Below, one piece after another: positions 34,701 through 45,666 of a stretch of DNA of 64,000 bases. The first letter of the stretch is position 1. Each line of letters starts with the position of its first letter. The notes under the pieces are model-generated. The model had not been told where the DNA came from, searched no databases, and saw nothing but the letters and a program-made list of their open reading frames with translations. The stretch spans positions 744,001-808,000 of the forward strand of contig JAHRHY010000021.1 in assembly GCA_019671135.1 (NCBI GenBank), read 5' to 3'. Source of the stretch: Linnemannia hyalina (lineage: Eukaryota > Mortierellomycota > Mortierellomycetes > Mortierellales > Mortierellaceae). Position numbers and translations under genes: made by a program.

Positions 34701-37582
34701 TGTTCAACGCAAGGCTGGAAGATGACGGTGACCTCTGTCGGGGAAGATTGGTCAAAAGCGCTGATGGGAGGTTGAGCAAACGTTGTTTGGTGGACCGTGG
34801 ACGCTCACTTGGTGGAGGCGGAGAGTGTTCGGGCGATGTTTCCAGTGCTGCGGGTTCCTGTGAATACTCACTGTTCGTAACTTCCCCCTGTTGCATTGGT
34901 TCGACAGCGTCGGTAGATAGACCGAGCCCGACATTCAGCCTGCTCCCATATTGGTAGCCATGAATGGACTGTGATTTCCGCTGCGGTTCACGTTGGACAT
35001 TGAGGTACCCATGCTCCTTGGAGTCAAGTGCGAGGATAGCTGAAAGATGCCTGGATCCGTCAAGGGTGCTGTTGCGATCAAAGTGAGGGTGCGAGATCTT
35101 GGCCTTGAACTTTTGCATCTTTTCCTGCTCCTTGAGTCGAGCCTTCTCCTTGGCCTTTTCACGCTCCAGCTGCCGTTGCTGCTCCTTCTCTAATTCGCGC
35201 TCCTTTGCTCGCGCCATTTTCTTGGCCTTGGCGTCCTCCTTGGCCAATTCCCTTTCTCTCTGCTTCTCCAATTTCCGCTCCTTGCTCCTCGACCGTGGTA
35301 TATCCCTCCGAGAAAAAGTGCTTATCCTGGAATGGGCGTCCGAATCTGCTCTTGCCCTGGGTGAGTTGATGGTTTGAGACCTTGGACGGTCCGCCATACG
35401 CTTGGGCTGTAAGAGCTCAGGATCGCCGTGGTCGGATACTGGGCTTGTGCTGCTCACAGAACTGCCTTTCGAATCACCCACAGCACCTCCTCCTCCTCCT
35501 CCTCCTCCACTACCACCCCCTCCATTTCCTCCTGATCGACTGGCTGTAATGGCATGCGCCTGTAACGTTGAGCTCTTCCGAGAGCGCGGAGCCTCGTGCA
35601 GCGAGAGGGGCAGCTCGCTCTCTAAGTTTTTGAATTTTATGGTACATTCGAAGAATTAAATTGCGTTAAGGACATGCTCACTTATTTTCATTTTTTCTTG
35701 GTGTCCGAGCGGGAGAATGGAGCGGGGTCACCCATTCCCCGTCGTCATCTTTTTTTTTTCTCTTTTTTCGATGGTGTCACTTACGGTCAAAGGTATAGAT
35801 GACTCCCAAGATCCAAATGTCATCTGTCTGGAATAGGGTCTTTATCCGCGACCGGTCGTCCCGAGAAATGTACTGAACGACCTTGGAGTTGTACAACCAA
35901 TACCTATTCCACACATGCACCAAGGAGGAAAACAATTAGGGCACGTCTGCCAAGACAACAAAAAGTAGGCACTGATTCCTAATGCACAGGATTACAAACG
36001 GAGGTCTTGAACTGCGTTGTCCTTACCCCATTTTTGAGAAAAACTCGGAGGTCGCCTGCATAAAGTGCTCTCCAGCGTCTGGTTCTTCTGAGAGGCTCTC
36101 GACAAAGACTGCTTCAGATTCGTCGTGCTCGTCGTCGTCTTCTTCTTGCTCAAGCTCATCCTGCTCAAATCCTGCGACGGTAAAGGAGTTGTGAAGAAGA
36201 GAAGTCTGTGTGCTGGACTCGCTTATGACAGAGTTACTGGGAAGGGAGGGTACACAGGGCTCTGTCCTCTTGGTGGAGGAGGATGGCGATGGAGGAGACG
36301 AAAGGGGAGACGACTGTCCATCCTTAAATACAGAGAAATATCCAGGAGAGGAGGGTGATTCCCGCTCGACAAGGTCGTAGCCGTCCAAGGGTGACAGGGC
36401 GGGAGAAAGGCGGATTTCCACATCATTTGTTGCCGCGATTGTTGATTGTGCTTTAATTATTGTCGCACCTTTAAGGAGAGAGGTCGCGGTGGTCGTGGTG
36501 GCGGCGAAAGCGATACCATCGATGTCGTCGGTACTGCTGCACCTGATGTTTTCCTGATGTGCTGTAGTCCTGGGAGAATTCGGCATGGACAGTGAAGTGG
36601 ATGACACACTTGAGGTCGATGTGCCCACTTTGGGTTCCTTGATAAATGTGTAAGAGAACTCGGCATAGATTGTTCCAGCTGGGTTCTGGACATGAATATC
36701 GAGCATGGTGTCTTCTTGTATGGGCTGGACAACGTTGAAGGCGTGAGTCTCGTAGATATAGAACGACGTTGGGTCCCGCGCGTCGTTGGGTTGGAAGGTA
36801 CCCATGAGTTCCATGTGTTCGTGGACGGTTGATGACTGGGTGAATGCGGACTCGAGGTACCAGAGGGTCATTGGTGCGGTTTCGACGGTGAAGAAGAAGA
36901 CGATGGAGAATGGGCGTCCGTCGGTGGATAGTGCTGATGCTGATGTCTGGACCTTGATGGGCAGTCGTTCAAAGTGCACGCTCGGTTGTGACAACTGCTG
37001 CTGCTGTAGTTGTTGCTTTTGAGGGTGTTGTTCGGGCGTGGGCTTTGTGGCAGCAAGGTTGTCGTCGAGTACGGTCTTTGTGAGTACCTGCCAAACCTTG
37101 ATGGATCCGGCTGCTTCCCCACAGTCCTGCCGCCGCTGCTGTTGCTGTTCCCGCCTTTGATTTTGCTGCTGTTTCTCGCCTCCTTGGTTCTCCTGACGGG
37201 TGTGTACGTGATGCTGTGCATAGAGGGTTGACCAAAAGGAGATGTCTTCGTATGACTGGTAGACTTTTTGCATGGTGGCGAATGCAGAGGGACTTTGCTG
37301 TTGTGCAGCATAGCTTGAGGGGATGGGAGGGACAGCAGGGGGTTGCTCGGAGGAGGGTGATGACAGCAAGTTGACGCGGGACCTGCTCAGGACACTGCTG
37401 ACGGTGTTGTAGAGACGGGTCGGACTGGCGAGGTTCTGTTGGCTCCTGCTGCGAGTGAAGGACGGCCGCACCTCGAGTGGGAGTAGCGGCAGCGGTGCAG
37501 CAGGTAAGGACCCCTTGACCGTCGTCTTTGACTTTGTTGTTGTTGTTGTTACTGATGATGATGTTGTTGTAGTGTAGTCCAT
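31728..37582 (-). CDS. ATG4: ATG4 cysteine protease with very long N- and C-terminal extensions
   Basis: Seven exons (37582-36027, 35903-35785, 35621-34227, 34113-33933, 33825-33485, 33375-33296, 33203-31728) keep phase throughout and predict 1715 aa, against about 400-500 for most ATG4 proteins. The protease core has DDIWILG (about 545), [20 protein letters not shown] with the catalytic Cys at about 1003, [34 protein letters not shown] with Asp about 1205 and His about 1207, and [16 protein letters not shown]4 processes and delipidates Atg8 in autophagy. Residues 1-518 carry an unknown, possibly beta-rich segment ([20 protein letters not shown]). A 420-residue insert rich in basic and Ser residues precedes the core. 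A P/A-repeat and acidic tail of about 440 residues follows it. The N-terminal exon could be a separate gene, but it ends exactly at a phase-matched donor and supplies the start. Confidence 0.85.
32560..33020 (-). repeat. Pro/Ala-rich coding repeats in the ATG4 tail
   Basis: Degenerate units of the type PAPILAPVP occur many times. One longer block ([16 protein letters not shown]) is present twice nearly unchanged. It is low complexity and probably a disordered linker. Confidence 0.85.
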
Positions 37583-38544
37583 GGCCAGCCAGTTATGTTG
37601 GACGAGAAAGAAGGGTGATGAAAGGGAGAGGAGGAGAGTGTTGTAAGATTGTAAAAAGGTTGAGAGAGAGAGAGAGAGTGAGTGAGGGTTGGTTGGTTTG
37701 ATTACGTTGGACACATGGAGGAGGAAAAGGAGGAAGAGGAGAAGGGAGGAAGAAGTGGTGGTTATTTTGTTTTTATTGTGGTGATTGCGGTGGCATTAGG
37801 AAGAGACAGGAAAGGGAGTAGAGCAAGGAAGGGTATATGACTGTGGGGAGAAGGACAAGAGCAGGAAGGAGAGAAGAAGGGATACAAGGGATCGAACGAG
37901 AGTGAGCGAGAAGGAAGGAAGGAAGGCAAGGGAAGGGAAGGGAAGGCAAGGGAAGGGACGAGAGGTAAAGCAACGTGCTAAACAAATGTAATGAGCGATG
38001 GACAGGAAGGGGATGTTTAAATTAGCTTGTTGCATGTGTGACAACGACAAAGTGAACAAGAAAGAGAGAGCAAGGAAGGGGTGAAGCACCCAATCGACCT
38101 ATCATCAAAAAAGATTCGTTTCATCACCTTTCATCACCTGGATGCCAATCGGTCTCGGATGGCAGGACGCGACTCTACCTTATCAGACTCTCTTTTTACT
38201 ACCATCGTAGATACCACTCTTTACTTAACTGCAGCATACCTACGTACCCAGGTACGCGCCCCCATCCCCATCCATCGTCACCATCCATCGTCATATCCTT
38301 CCTCGTTGTTCCCCCTTTGCATAAATCATTTGATTTTCACTCCATTCCTTTCGACTGCGCGCCCGTAAACAAGAAACAAAGTTCCTTTTTTAATTTTTGC
38401 CACTTCCTTTCTCCTTTTAATTTCTTTTTCACCCTTCACCTCTCATTCCTACCTTCCGTCCTTCCTCCCTCATCTCTACTTCCCTCTTTTCCTCAATCAA
38501 CTCGCACTCACTCAACCTCCACCATCAAGATCAAGTTCACACCA
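37583..38544. promoter_or_regulatory. Divergent promoter between ATG4 and the F-box gene
   Basis: Contains GA and GGAAG/GGCAAGG repeats at 37650-37970 and a C/T-rich tract at about 38400-38530 before the F-box ATG. Start codons are 962 bp apart on opposite strands. No gene seen inside. Confidence 0.5.
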
Positions 38545-40283
38545 ATGGACTCATTGCCAGAGGAATGCATCGTACAGGTGCTTGCCTTTGTTACATCCTC
38601 ACCTCGGTCGCTGCATGCACTCTTGTTGACAAACAGGACCCTCTTTCGTCTCTCTGCTGCCATCCTTTATCACAATCCCTTCGAATACCTCGAGCGTCAT
38701 GTTGCCGATATACTGGACAGACAAGCGCAACAGGTCAAGGTCCTTCGCCTGTTCCTCGCCTGCATCCCCGACACCCTCGACGCCATCACCACCACTTCAG
38801 CTACAACCAATACACCACTGCCAGGCTTTCGCAGACCAACTATTGACTATCTCTCTCTCTACAACTGTCATTTTGAGAAGCTGTTGCAGTTCCTCATCAC
38901 TCCGGCCCTCAATCACATCCCCAGCGCCACTTTTGCTTCTGTCCCAACCCTCTCTGCCCAGCAGGATCGGTCTGTCTCTTCCAAACAGTCTACTCAACAG
39001 TCGCACGCACAACCACGACAACTCTTGCCAGGTCCGACAGGAGTGCGTGCACATATCCATCTCGGTCTTGTCGGGCACACTCCACAGCATATCCACACCA
39101 TTGGCTACTCGATCCATGGACTATCGACTCTACTCCCCTTGGTCGATCAACTCTCGCGCCTTGTCAGACTCGAGCTCTACAAAAAGTCCGACCGACGCGA
39201 AATCTCGACCGCGACCGACTTTATCCTCGCCCACAGACGCATCCACCAAAGCCTCCAAGAGATCAAGATCAAGAGTGCTGGTACCTCTTTTGTTGACTTG
39301 GCTCCGAAAAAAGGAGAATGAAAAAGGACACCAGCTCTGCACACGACGATCAATCTGATTCCCTAACCCTCATCCAACCCATAGATCAATCTGACCTCTC
39401 ACCCCTCATCCAAGCCATGGGTCAGCCACGGGTCATAGATGTCAGCAACTGGGCCGACGCTGACCTCTATCTCCATCTTTTCCCACTCGAACAATGCCGT
39501 GTTCTTCAGATGCGTCAGGGACTCTCTCGCTCAGCGTCCAGTCTACCAGCCGACGTTCTCTCGCGACTATTCAACGCCAAAGTCCTACGACTGCCTGCCT
39601 TTCATCAGGACATGTTTTCCTGGGCTACAGGGAGAGAAAGCACAGGATCTGCAGAAGCAATACTCGAGAGAGGACTTAGTCTTCCCTCTATCATGTCCAT
39701 CAGCCTCCGTGGCATCGACACCCACATGGTTCCAGCCTTTGCCGATGCAATCGCAGCCTTTCATCCTACGCTTCAAACGCTCATCGGTCTCTCTAGTTTT
39801 GACAGACCGTCGACTCTTGTTCTTGGTTGGAGTCAATCTCTGCCGCGGTTGACTCATATAGATCTAGAGGGCACCATTGCTCTGCAGTTTGATCTGACAT
39901 GTCTGAGCCATTGCACTGTGATACGAAACCTGCGACTCAACATTGGAAGGAAGATCCCCGAGAGCTGGAACCCATCCCTTAAAGCCCAGCAACTTGCCCA
40001 AGTGAGTCCAAGTCTGAGATCCCTTGATATTGAAGGTTGGTGGCGTCTCCCTAACAGCTGCTTCACAGAGACCTTGTTGCCTGTCTTTCAGCGGTTGTGG
40101 AGGCTGAATGTGATGTGGTGCGATGGACCGACGGTGGATGTGCTGTTGCAGTTTGTTGACAAACTACCATCTCTGACTTGGCTGGGCATTATTGCTACCC
40201 AGCAAGAGCGTGATCTTGTTCTGGAACAGTGTGCTATCTCCAACCCTTTTCTTGAGATTGACGTTCACGTCAAAGATGAATAA
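38545..40283 (+). CDS. F-box/LRR-like protein, reading frame broken by a -1 shift
   Basis: The first frame (38545-39321, 258 aa) begins with an F-box-like segment (LPEECIVQVLAFV, then LHALLLTNRTLFRLSAAILYHNP, residues 4-46) and continues as an alpha/beta protein. The second frame (39318-40283, 321 aa) shows leucine-rich repeat spacing (LTHIDLEGTIALQF, VIRNLRLNIG, LRSLDIEGWWRLP, LWRLNVMWCDGP). The two overlap by ATGA after an A6 run at 39307-39312, and one base in that run accounts for the shift. They read as one protein otherwise, with no intron signal. F-box/LRR proteins are substrate receptors of SCF ubiquitin ligases. Whether the shift is real, a base-calling error or recoding cannot be told here. 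Confidence 0.78.
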
Positions 40284-40741
40284 ACATACCTTCTTTGACC
40301 ACGCACAAACACACACACACACACCCAAAAATTAAAGAAAAGGTTGGAGCTGTACATGCATGGCGTTCTTGCACCCTGCATGTCCATTGCTGTATGGGTG
40401 TTGATTCTCTATTTTACCTCGTGCCTTGTCGTTCCTTTCCCTCACTTCATAAACCCTCCTCTTCTTGTTACTCTTGTTAGCTGAGGGGAAGAGTGACGTT
40501 CACCCTCTCTCTTATATTCTGCACGCACTCAGGGACAGGACCAAACAAAAGAAGATAGCAACACTACCATCTGCAGCGCTCGAAAGAATGAATATGGTTT
40601 TGTGTTGTTATTGATTATGTCATATAGAAAAGAGAAGTAAATGTCGAATGGAGAACTGGAGAGACATCGACATCGGAGGCGGAGGTAAGAAGGCGGCGAG
40701 TGGTTTCAAGAGAAATCAAGGAATCAAGGATAAGCAGAAGT
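40284..40741. other. Intergenic between convergent F-box and dehydrogenase genes
   Basis: 3' flanks of two converging genes, with a short CA run near 40307-40323. No other feature recognised. Confidence 0.6.
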
Positions 40742-42702
40742 CTAGCTCATCCAGGAGGCGTTTCCCTGTGGCACCCACTTTGTAGTAACCTTTTTCCTCA
40801 TTGAGAAAAATTCAATTCCACCATCTCCTGTAATGTCGCAGTGATTTCCGTATCGGCTCTTATTCCAACCACCAAAGGAGAAGGGTTCTTGAGGGACAGG
40901 GGAGCCGACACTAAAAATATGAGTCAGAAGGTTGAACAAAACGTAAATATATGGCGAAAGAGTCAAATTCAGCCCGTCAGTAACACGGCACACTGAAAGG
41001 CATTAACATGAACCTACTTGATGCCACACATTCCTGCGTTGAAGCGCTTGATAAAGAAATCAGCTGTTGCTCCTGAGCTAGTATAGATACAAGCACCATT
41101 TCCGTATGGGTTGGCATTTTCAAATGCAATTGCCTCCTCGGCAGTCGCTACTTCCAAGATTGACAATACTGGCCCAAAGAGCTCCTCATGTAGTAGTGCA
41201 TCCTGCTTATTAGTGTGCAGAATCACCGTAGGTCCAACCCAGTATCCTTCCTGACGCTCCTTGGTCCAACGACGTCCATCAACAAGAATCCTTGCCCCAG
41301 AGACTTCGGCCCCATTGATGTATCGTGTAATGTTGTCTAAGGCTACTTGATCAATCACTGGGCCCATTTGACCATCAAGACGTCCAGGGCGAATTGCTTC
41401 TGCCTTGGACACAATCTTGTCAATGAGATCCTGTTGGCGTCCAATAGTGAGAAGTACAGAAGGAGCCATACAACTTTCGCCACTGCAGCCACTGAATGAT
41501 TCGACGACGTCGGTTGAAGTCATCTCAATATCACAATCCGGCGCTGAGACGGTGTGGTTCTAATACGAAAAGGCAAAGGTAGTGAGTTACTAGGTGATGG
41601 ATCAAGTAAATAGAGCGTATTTTTTTACTGGGGCAAAAATTTGTACTTTTGCTCCTCCTAGTGCCAGAACGCGTTTGTTGAGCTTGTGACATCTTTGAGC
41701 TATGATCTCGGCAATGTGCGAGGTTCCAGCAAAAGTTACTGCTTTGACATCTGGATGATCTATTAAAGCGTTGGCGGCTATAAAACGTATGAGTATAAAA
41801 AGGGTTATTACGATGGTTTGGGAGCCGGCATTACTACCTCTTCAAGTTGATGGTTTCTTTACCTTCAGCAGTTCCGTTAACAAGATTAACTACACCGTCG
41901 GGTAAACCAGCCTCCTTGAGCAGCTCGACGACTTTAGTCATAGTGTAAGGAACCTTCTCGCTTGGCTTAAGAACCATGGTGTTGCCTATCAGAACGTGAG
42001 GAAGAGTTATGGTCGTTTGAGTGAAATTGTTCAGCTGAATCCTTTAGTCATATCAAAGCGCAATTAGTTAACAGTACCCATAACAATTGCGACAGACAGA
42101 GTCCATAAGGGAACCATGAGTGGAAAATTAAATGGCACGATGGATGTTACAACACCTAGTGCTATTTCATTAAAGCAATTATGTAAGTTGTTGTGCGGCA
42201 GAGAAATAAAAACAATTAACCAACATGGGTGTCCCTTTTACTTTTTCGACTTACGAACGCGAGAGTCATAACATGTAATGCCTCTGGAGACTTCCAGTAT
42301 CTTCGTTTGAGAAACGTGAGGCAACGACATTGCATACTCGACTAAATCCTGGCCTCTCGACACACTCACCAATGCCTCTGACTTAGTTTTGCCATGTTCC
42401 AACACCACCATATCAGACAGTAGGTCGGCATGCTTTGTCATCAAGGCGTGGAAGCGAATCAAGATCCCGGCACGGTCTTTGATTGTACAACCAGACCATG
42501 CAGGGAATGCCTTCCTGGCAGCGGCGATTGCTTCAGCGACATCAGCAGCAGATGATAATGGGACATGACCAATGATTTTGGCATCATAAGGGCTGGTCAC
42601 AGGGAGATATTGTGTAGTTCCTGAGGACGGAGAAGAAACAGCGAGTTCGACGAACTGGCCATTAATCCAGTTTCGAACACGAGGAAGATCCTGAGTAAAC
42701 AT
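40742..42702 (-). CDS. Methylmalonate/malonate-semialdehyde dehydrogenase (ALDH6 family)
   Basis: Exons 42702-42255, 42161-42078, 41985-41863, 41777-41647, 41559-41018 and 40910-40742 give 498 aa. Family marks are VRNWINGQF, the cofactor site VVTSIVPFNFPLMVPLW, NTMVLKPSEKVP, VTFAGTSHIAEII, LALGGAKNHTV, the catalytic Cys about 292 in GESCMAPS, HEELFGPVLS, and the ALDH6-specific C-terminus EPFSFGGWNKSRYGN with DITGDGG and TTKWVP. The family oxidises malonate or methylmalonate semialdehyde to acetyl- or propionyl-CoA in valine and beta-alanine breakdown, normally in mitochondria. No clear presequence follows ATG 42702. The frame is open upstream but has no earlier ATG. The residue before the catalytic Cys is Ser, where Arg is usual. 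Divergent from glutamate decarboxylase. Confidence 0.9.
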
Positions 42703-42840
42703 AACGTATCGTTTTAGTCGGAAGTGCAGGAGATACAAAGGCAAGGGAAATAAAGACGTAGTTGTGGTGGAAAAAAAAATGGGCAATGCAGCCTGAGGAA
42801 TGGAAGGAAATATGTGGTTTACGAAAAGTGAGGCTGTGGA

Positions 42841-42850
42841 CTATATATAC
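42841..42850 (-). promoter_or_regulatory. TATA box of the ALDH6-family gene
   Basis: Minus strand reads GTATATATAG, about 140 nt upstream of ATG 42702. This would start transcription near 42815. Confidence 0.5.
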
Positions 42851-42989
42851 AAGTGGTAGTCGTAATCTACCCAGGGTCTAGATCCTTATTATTTTTCTTC
42901 CAACATATTTAGCCCTAAGAAGAGAAAGAATGAAGGTAAGGTGCTACTGCCTTCCGAACAGTAAATGGCAAAAGAAATATGACCGGTAA

Positions 42990-43640
42990 GAGTTGATTAA
43001 GTAATGGACAAGATGGAAAGGGGACGAATAGGAGTGATCAAGAGGGGAGGAAAAGGAAAGATCAAGAGTAAGGGTTAAGGGGACGGAAAGAAAACATCAA
43101 GAGGGACAGAAACGTAAGGAATCAAGAGAGGAGGACAAGGAATGATCAAGGGGGACTGAGCAGTAAAGATGAGGAAAAGGAAAGATCAAGGGGGAGGGGA
43201 GAATAGTAAGGTCAAGGGGAGGAAAAGAAAAGATCAATAGGAGCCGAAATATAAGGAATCGAGAGGGGAGGAAAAGGAAATATCAAAAGGGATTGAAAAG
43301 GAAGGATCAAGGGGACGAAAAGAAAAGATCAAGGGGAGCCGAAACGTAAGGCATCGAGAGGGAAAAGTAAGGATCAAGAGGGTATGAATCGGCATAATCA
43401 AGAGAGCATGAATCGAAAAGGTCAAGAGGGCATGATTCGGAAAGATCAAGAGGGCCGAAAAGTAAAGACCAAAGAAGGCAGAAAAGTGAGGATCAAGGGG
43501 ACGAAAAGAAAGATCAAAGGGACAAAAAGAAAGAGAAAAGAAAGATCAAGAGGAGCCTAAACGTGAGGGTCAAGAGGAGCCGAAAAGGAAAATCAGGAAT
43601 AATCAAGAGAGGATCAGAAAAGAGCAAGAAGCACACAGCC
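42990..43640. repeat. Purine-rich GATCAAG minisatellite in a divergent promoter
   Basis: Roughly 650 bp of degenerate units built on GATCAAGRGGG followed by GGAAAAG-type spacers. The plus strand is almost entirely purine, broken mainly by the TC of GATC. Unit length varies (about 20-35 bp). It fills most of the space between the two divergent genes. Confidence 0.88.
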
Positions 43641-43657
43641 TGATCTTTACTTCTAAG

Positions 43658-43666
43658 TATTTAAAG
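43658..43666 (+). promoter_or_regulatory. TATA-like box of glutamate decarboxylase
   Basis: TATTTAAAG lies 97 bp upstream of the ATG at 43755 and directly after the purine minisatellite. Confidence 0.5.
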
Positions 43667-43754
43667 GAACATTTTTGTTGCCACATACGTTCACTCTTTC
43701 TTCAAAATTCTCATTGCACACATATACGCACTTGTCCTTTCATTAACCAGTTCA

Positions 43755-45666
43755 ATGCCAACATCCACTATACCCTTCATGCTGAGATATCCCAGCAAAA
43801 CCACCATTCAAACCGAGCAGGCAGGCATTATATCGCTTACTGGCGCTACCGACGCTGCTCAAACCCTGCTGCCAAGATTTCGATCAACTTTTCGGCCGAT
43901 GTCATTTGTGATGAAATATCTCAATCCCATCATCCAAGCCAAGCGGGCCGACACTTGCTCCACTCCTGCCTTAGAGCAGAGCTCTCGACCTACTTTAAAG
44001 CAAGTCTCAACGTCCAGATTAGCAGAACATTCTACAGATGCTCAAGCTGCATACCAGTTCATTCATGATGCACTAGAGCTGGAGAGTCGTCCAAACATGA
44101 ATATGGCATCTTATGGTAACTATTGATCTGTTGAAGCATTGATTTGGTCTACCAGCTTTCTTATTGGCAACATACTGACATTATACGGTTTACTGTTTAT
44201 TAGTCCATACCTGGATGGAGCCAGAGGCCGACAAGTTAATTATGGAGAATATCAATAAGAACCTCTGTGACCAGGTATGTATAATATCTCTAATATTCTG
44301 ATAACTGTTATATGTTAATGATGCACGTTTAATTTCTCGAGAAGTATGTTGAGAAATTTTTTGTAGGTACAACAGTCTAACGCTTGAAATGATATTGGAA
44401 TCTGCGTAGGGTGAATACCCTGCTACTGCAGAAATCCACCGTAGATGTATATCTATAATTGGAGACCTTTGGAACAGTAAGGATGCAGTTGGATCTTCTA
44501 CTGTCGGCTCTTCGGAGGCTATCCATCTCGGAGGATTAGCCATGAAGAAACGCTGGCAACAGAAGCGAATGGCTACAGGCAAAGACACCTCGAGGCCAAA
44601 CATCATTATGGCTCATACTGCTCAAGCAGCCCTCGAGAAGTTTGCACGCTATTTCGATGTCGAATGTCGCTTGATACCAGTCTCCGTGGAGAGTCGCTAT
44701 TGTCTGGATGTCAAGAAGGCGGCTGAAGCTTGCGATGAGAATACCATTGGTGTTTTTGTTATCCTTGGCAGTCTCTTCACGGGTCACTTTGAGGATGTCC
44801 ATGGCATGTCGGACGAGCTGGATCGAATTCAGGAGGAGAGGGGTTGGGATATTCCAATCCATGTGGATGCAGCAAGCGGAGGTTTTATTGCCCCTTTTGT
44901 GTTTCCTGGTTTGAAGTGGGGTTTTGAGCTTGATCGAGTGAAGTCAATCAATGCGTCCGGTCACAAGTTTGGACTGGCCTATGCCGGCATCGGGTGGATA
45001 CTGTGGAGGAGCGAAGAGTATCTTCCAAAGGAGCTTGTATTCACAATTGACTACATGGGAGCAGAAGTGCAGACATCATACACTCTCAACTTTTCGCGTC
45101 CTGCATGCTTTATGGTATGTACCAACTGCCAATGTGTACTTGATAGATGATCGATGTCAGATTGTACCTAATATATTAACACTTTAACATGTCTTTTTTA
45201 GATCGGGCAATATTATAACTTCGTGCGCCATGGAAGAGAGGGATACAAGTCCATCATGCAAAAAAACTTCGCCAATTGTCGAACACTATCCCTTGCTCTG
45301 GAAGAGTCTGGTCACTTCGATGTGATATCGGACGTTCATAGACCTAAAGGGGTGTATGTTTACCTTCGCAATCACAACACTGTTCAAGGGGACGGCACTG
45401 AGTACAACCCTGGCTCACCCTGTGTGGCATTCAAGTTAACCGACAAGTTTCGTACAGAAAATCCGCATGTCAAGCAGTCAGATGTGCCCAAGTTGATGCA
45501 TACTCGAGGCTGGGTTGTCCCTAACTATGCACTCCCACCTGCCCAAGAGCTAACAGAGGTCATGCGGATTGTTATCAGAGAATCTCTTAGCAAGGAGATG
45601 CTGACAAAGCTTATCACAGATATCACATGGACGGCTGCATCACTTGCAGAAAAGAGAATAAAATAA
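43755..45666 (+). CDS. Glutamate decarboxylase, PLP-dependent
   Basis: Exons 43755-44115, 44204-44274, 44410-45114 and 45202-45666 join to 533 aa. Motifs are NMNMASYVHTWMEPEADKL, EYPATAEIHRRC, VGSSTVGSSEAIHLGGLAMK, HVDAASGGFIAPF with the PLP-pyridine Asp, and INASGHKFG with the Schiff-base Lys at about 330. The enzyme converts glutamate to GABA in the cytosol, the first step of the GABA shunt. The first 90 residues are longer than in bacterial GAD and lack a known domain. Aspartate as an alternative substrate cannot be excluded from sequence. The neighbour on the other strand degrades C3 semialdehydes, so the pair may serve amino-acid-derived semialdehyde metabolism; this is inference. Confidence 0.94.

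Noticed and set aside
42703..42786. Upstream extension of the ALDH6-family protein as a mitochondrial presequence
   Set aside because: The frame is open, but its first codon is TTG and no ATG precedes 42702. An upstream spliced exon remains possible but was not seen.
43000..43640. CRISPR-like array suggested by regularly spaced GATCAAG motifs
   Set aside because: Units are degenerate and of variable length, with no unique spacers. It is a eukaryotic purine minisatellite.
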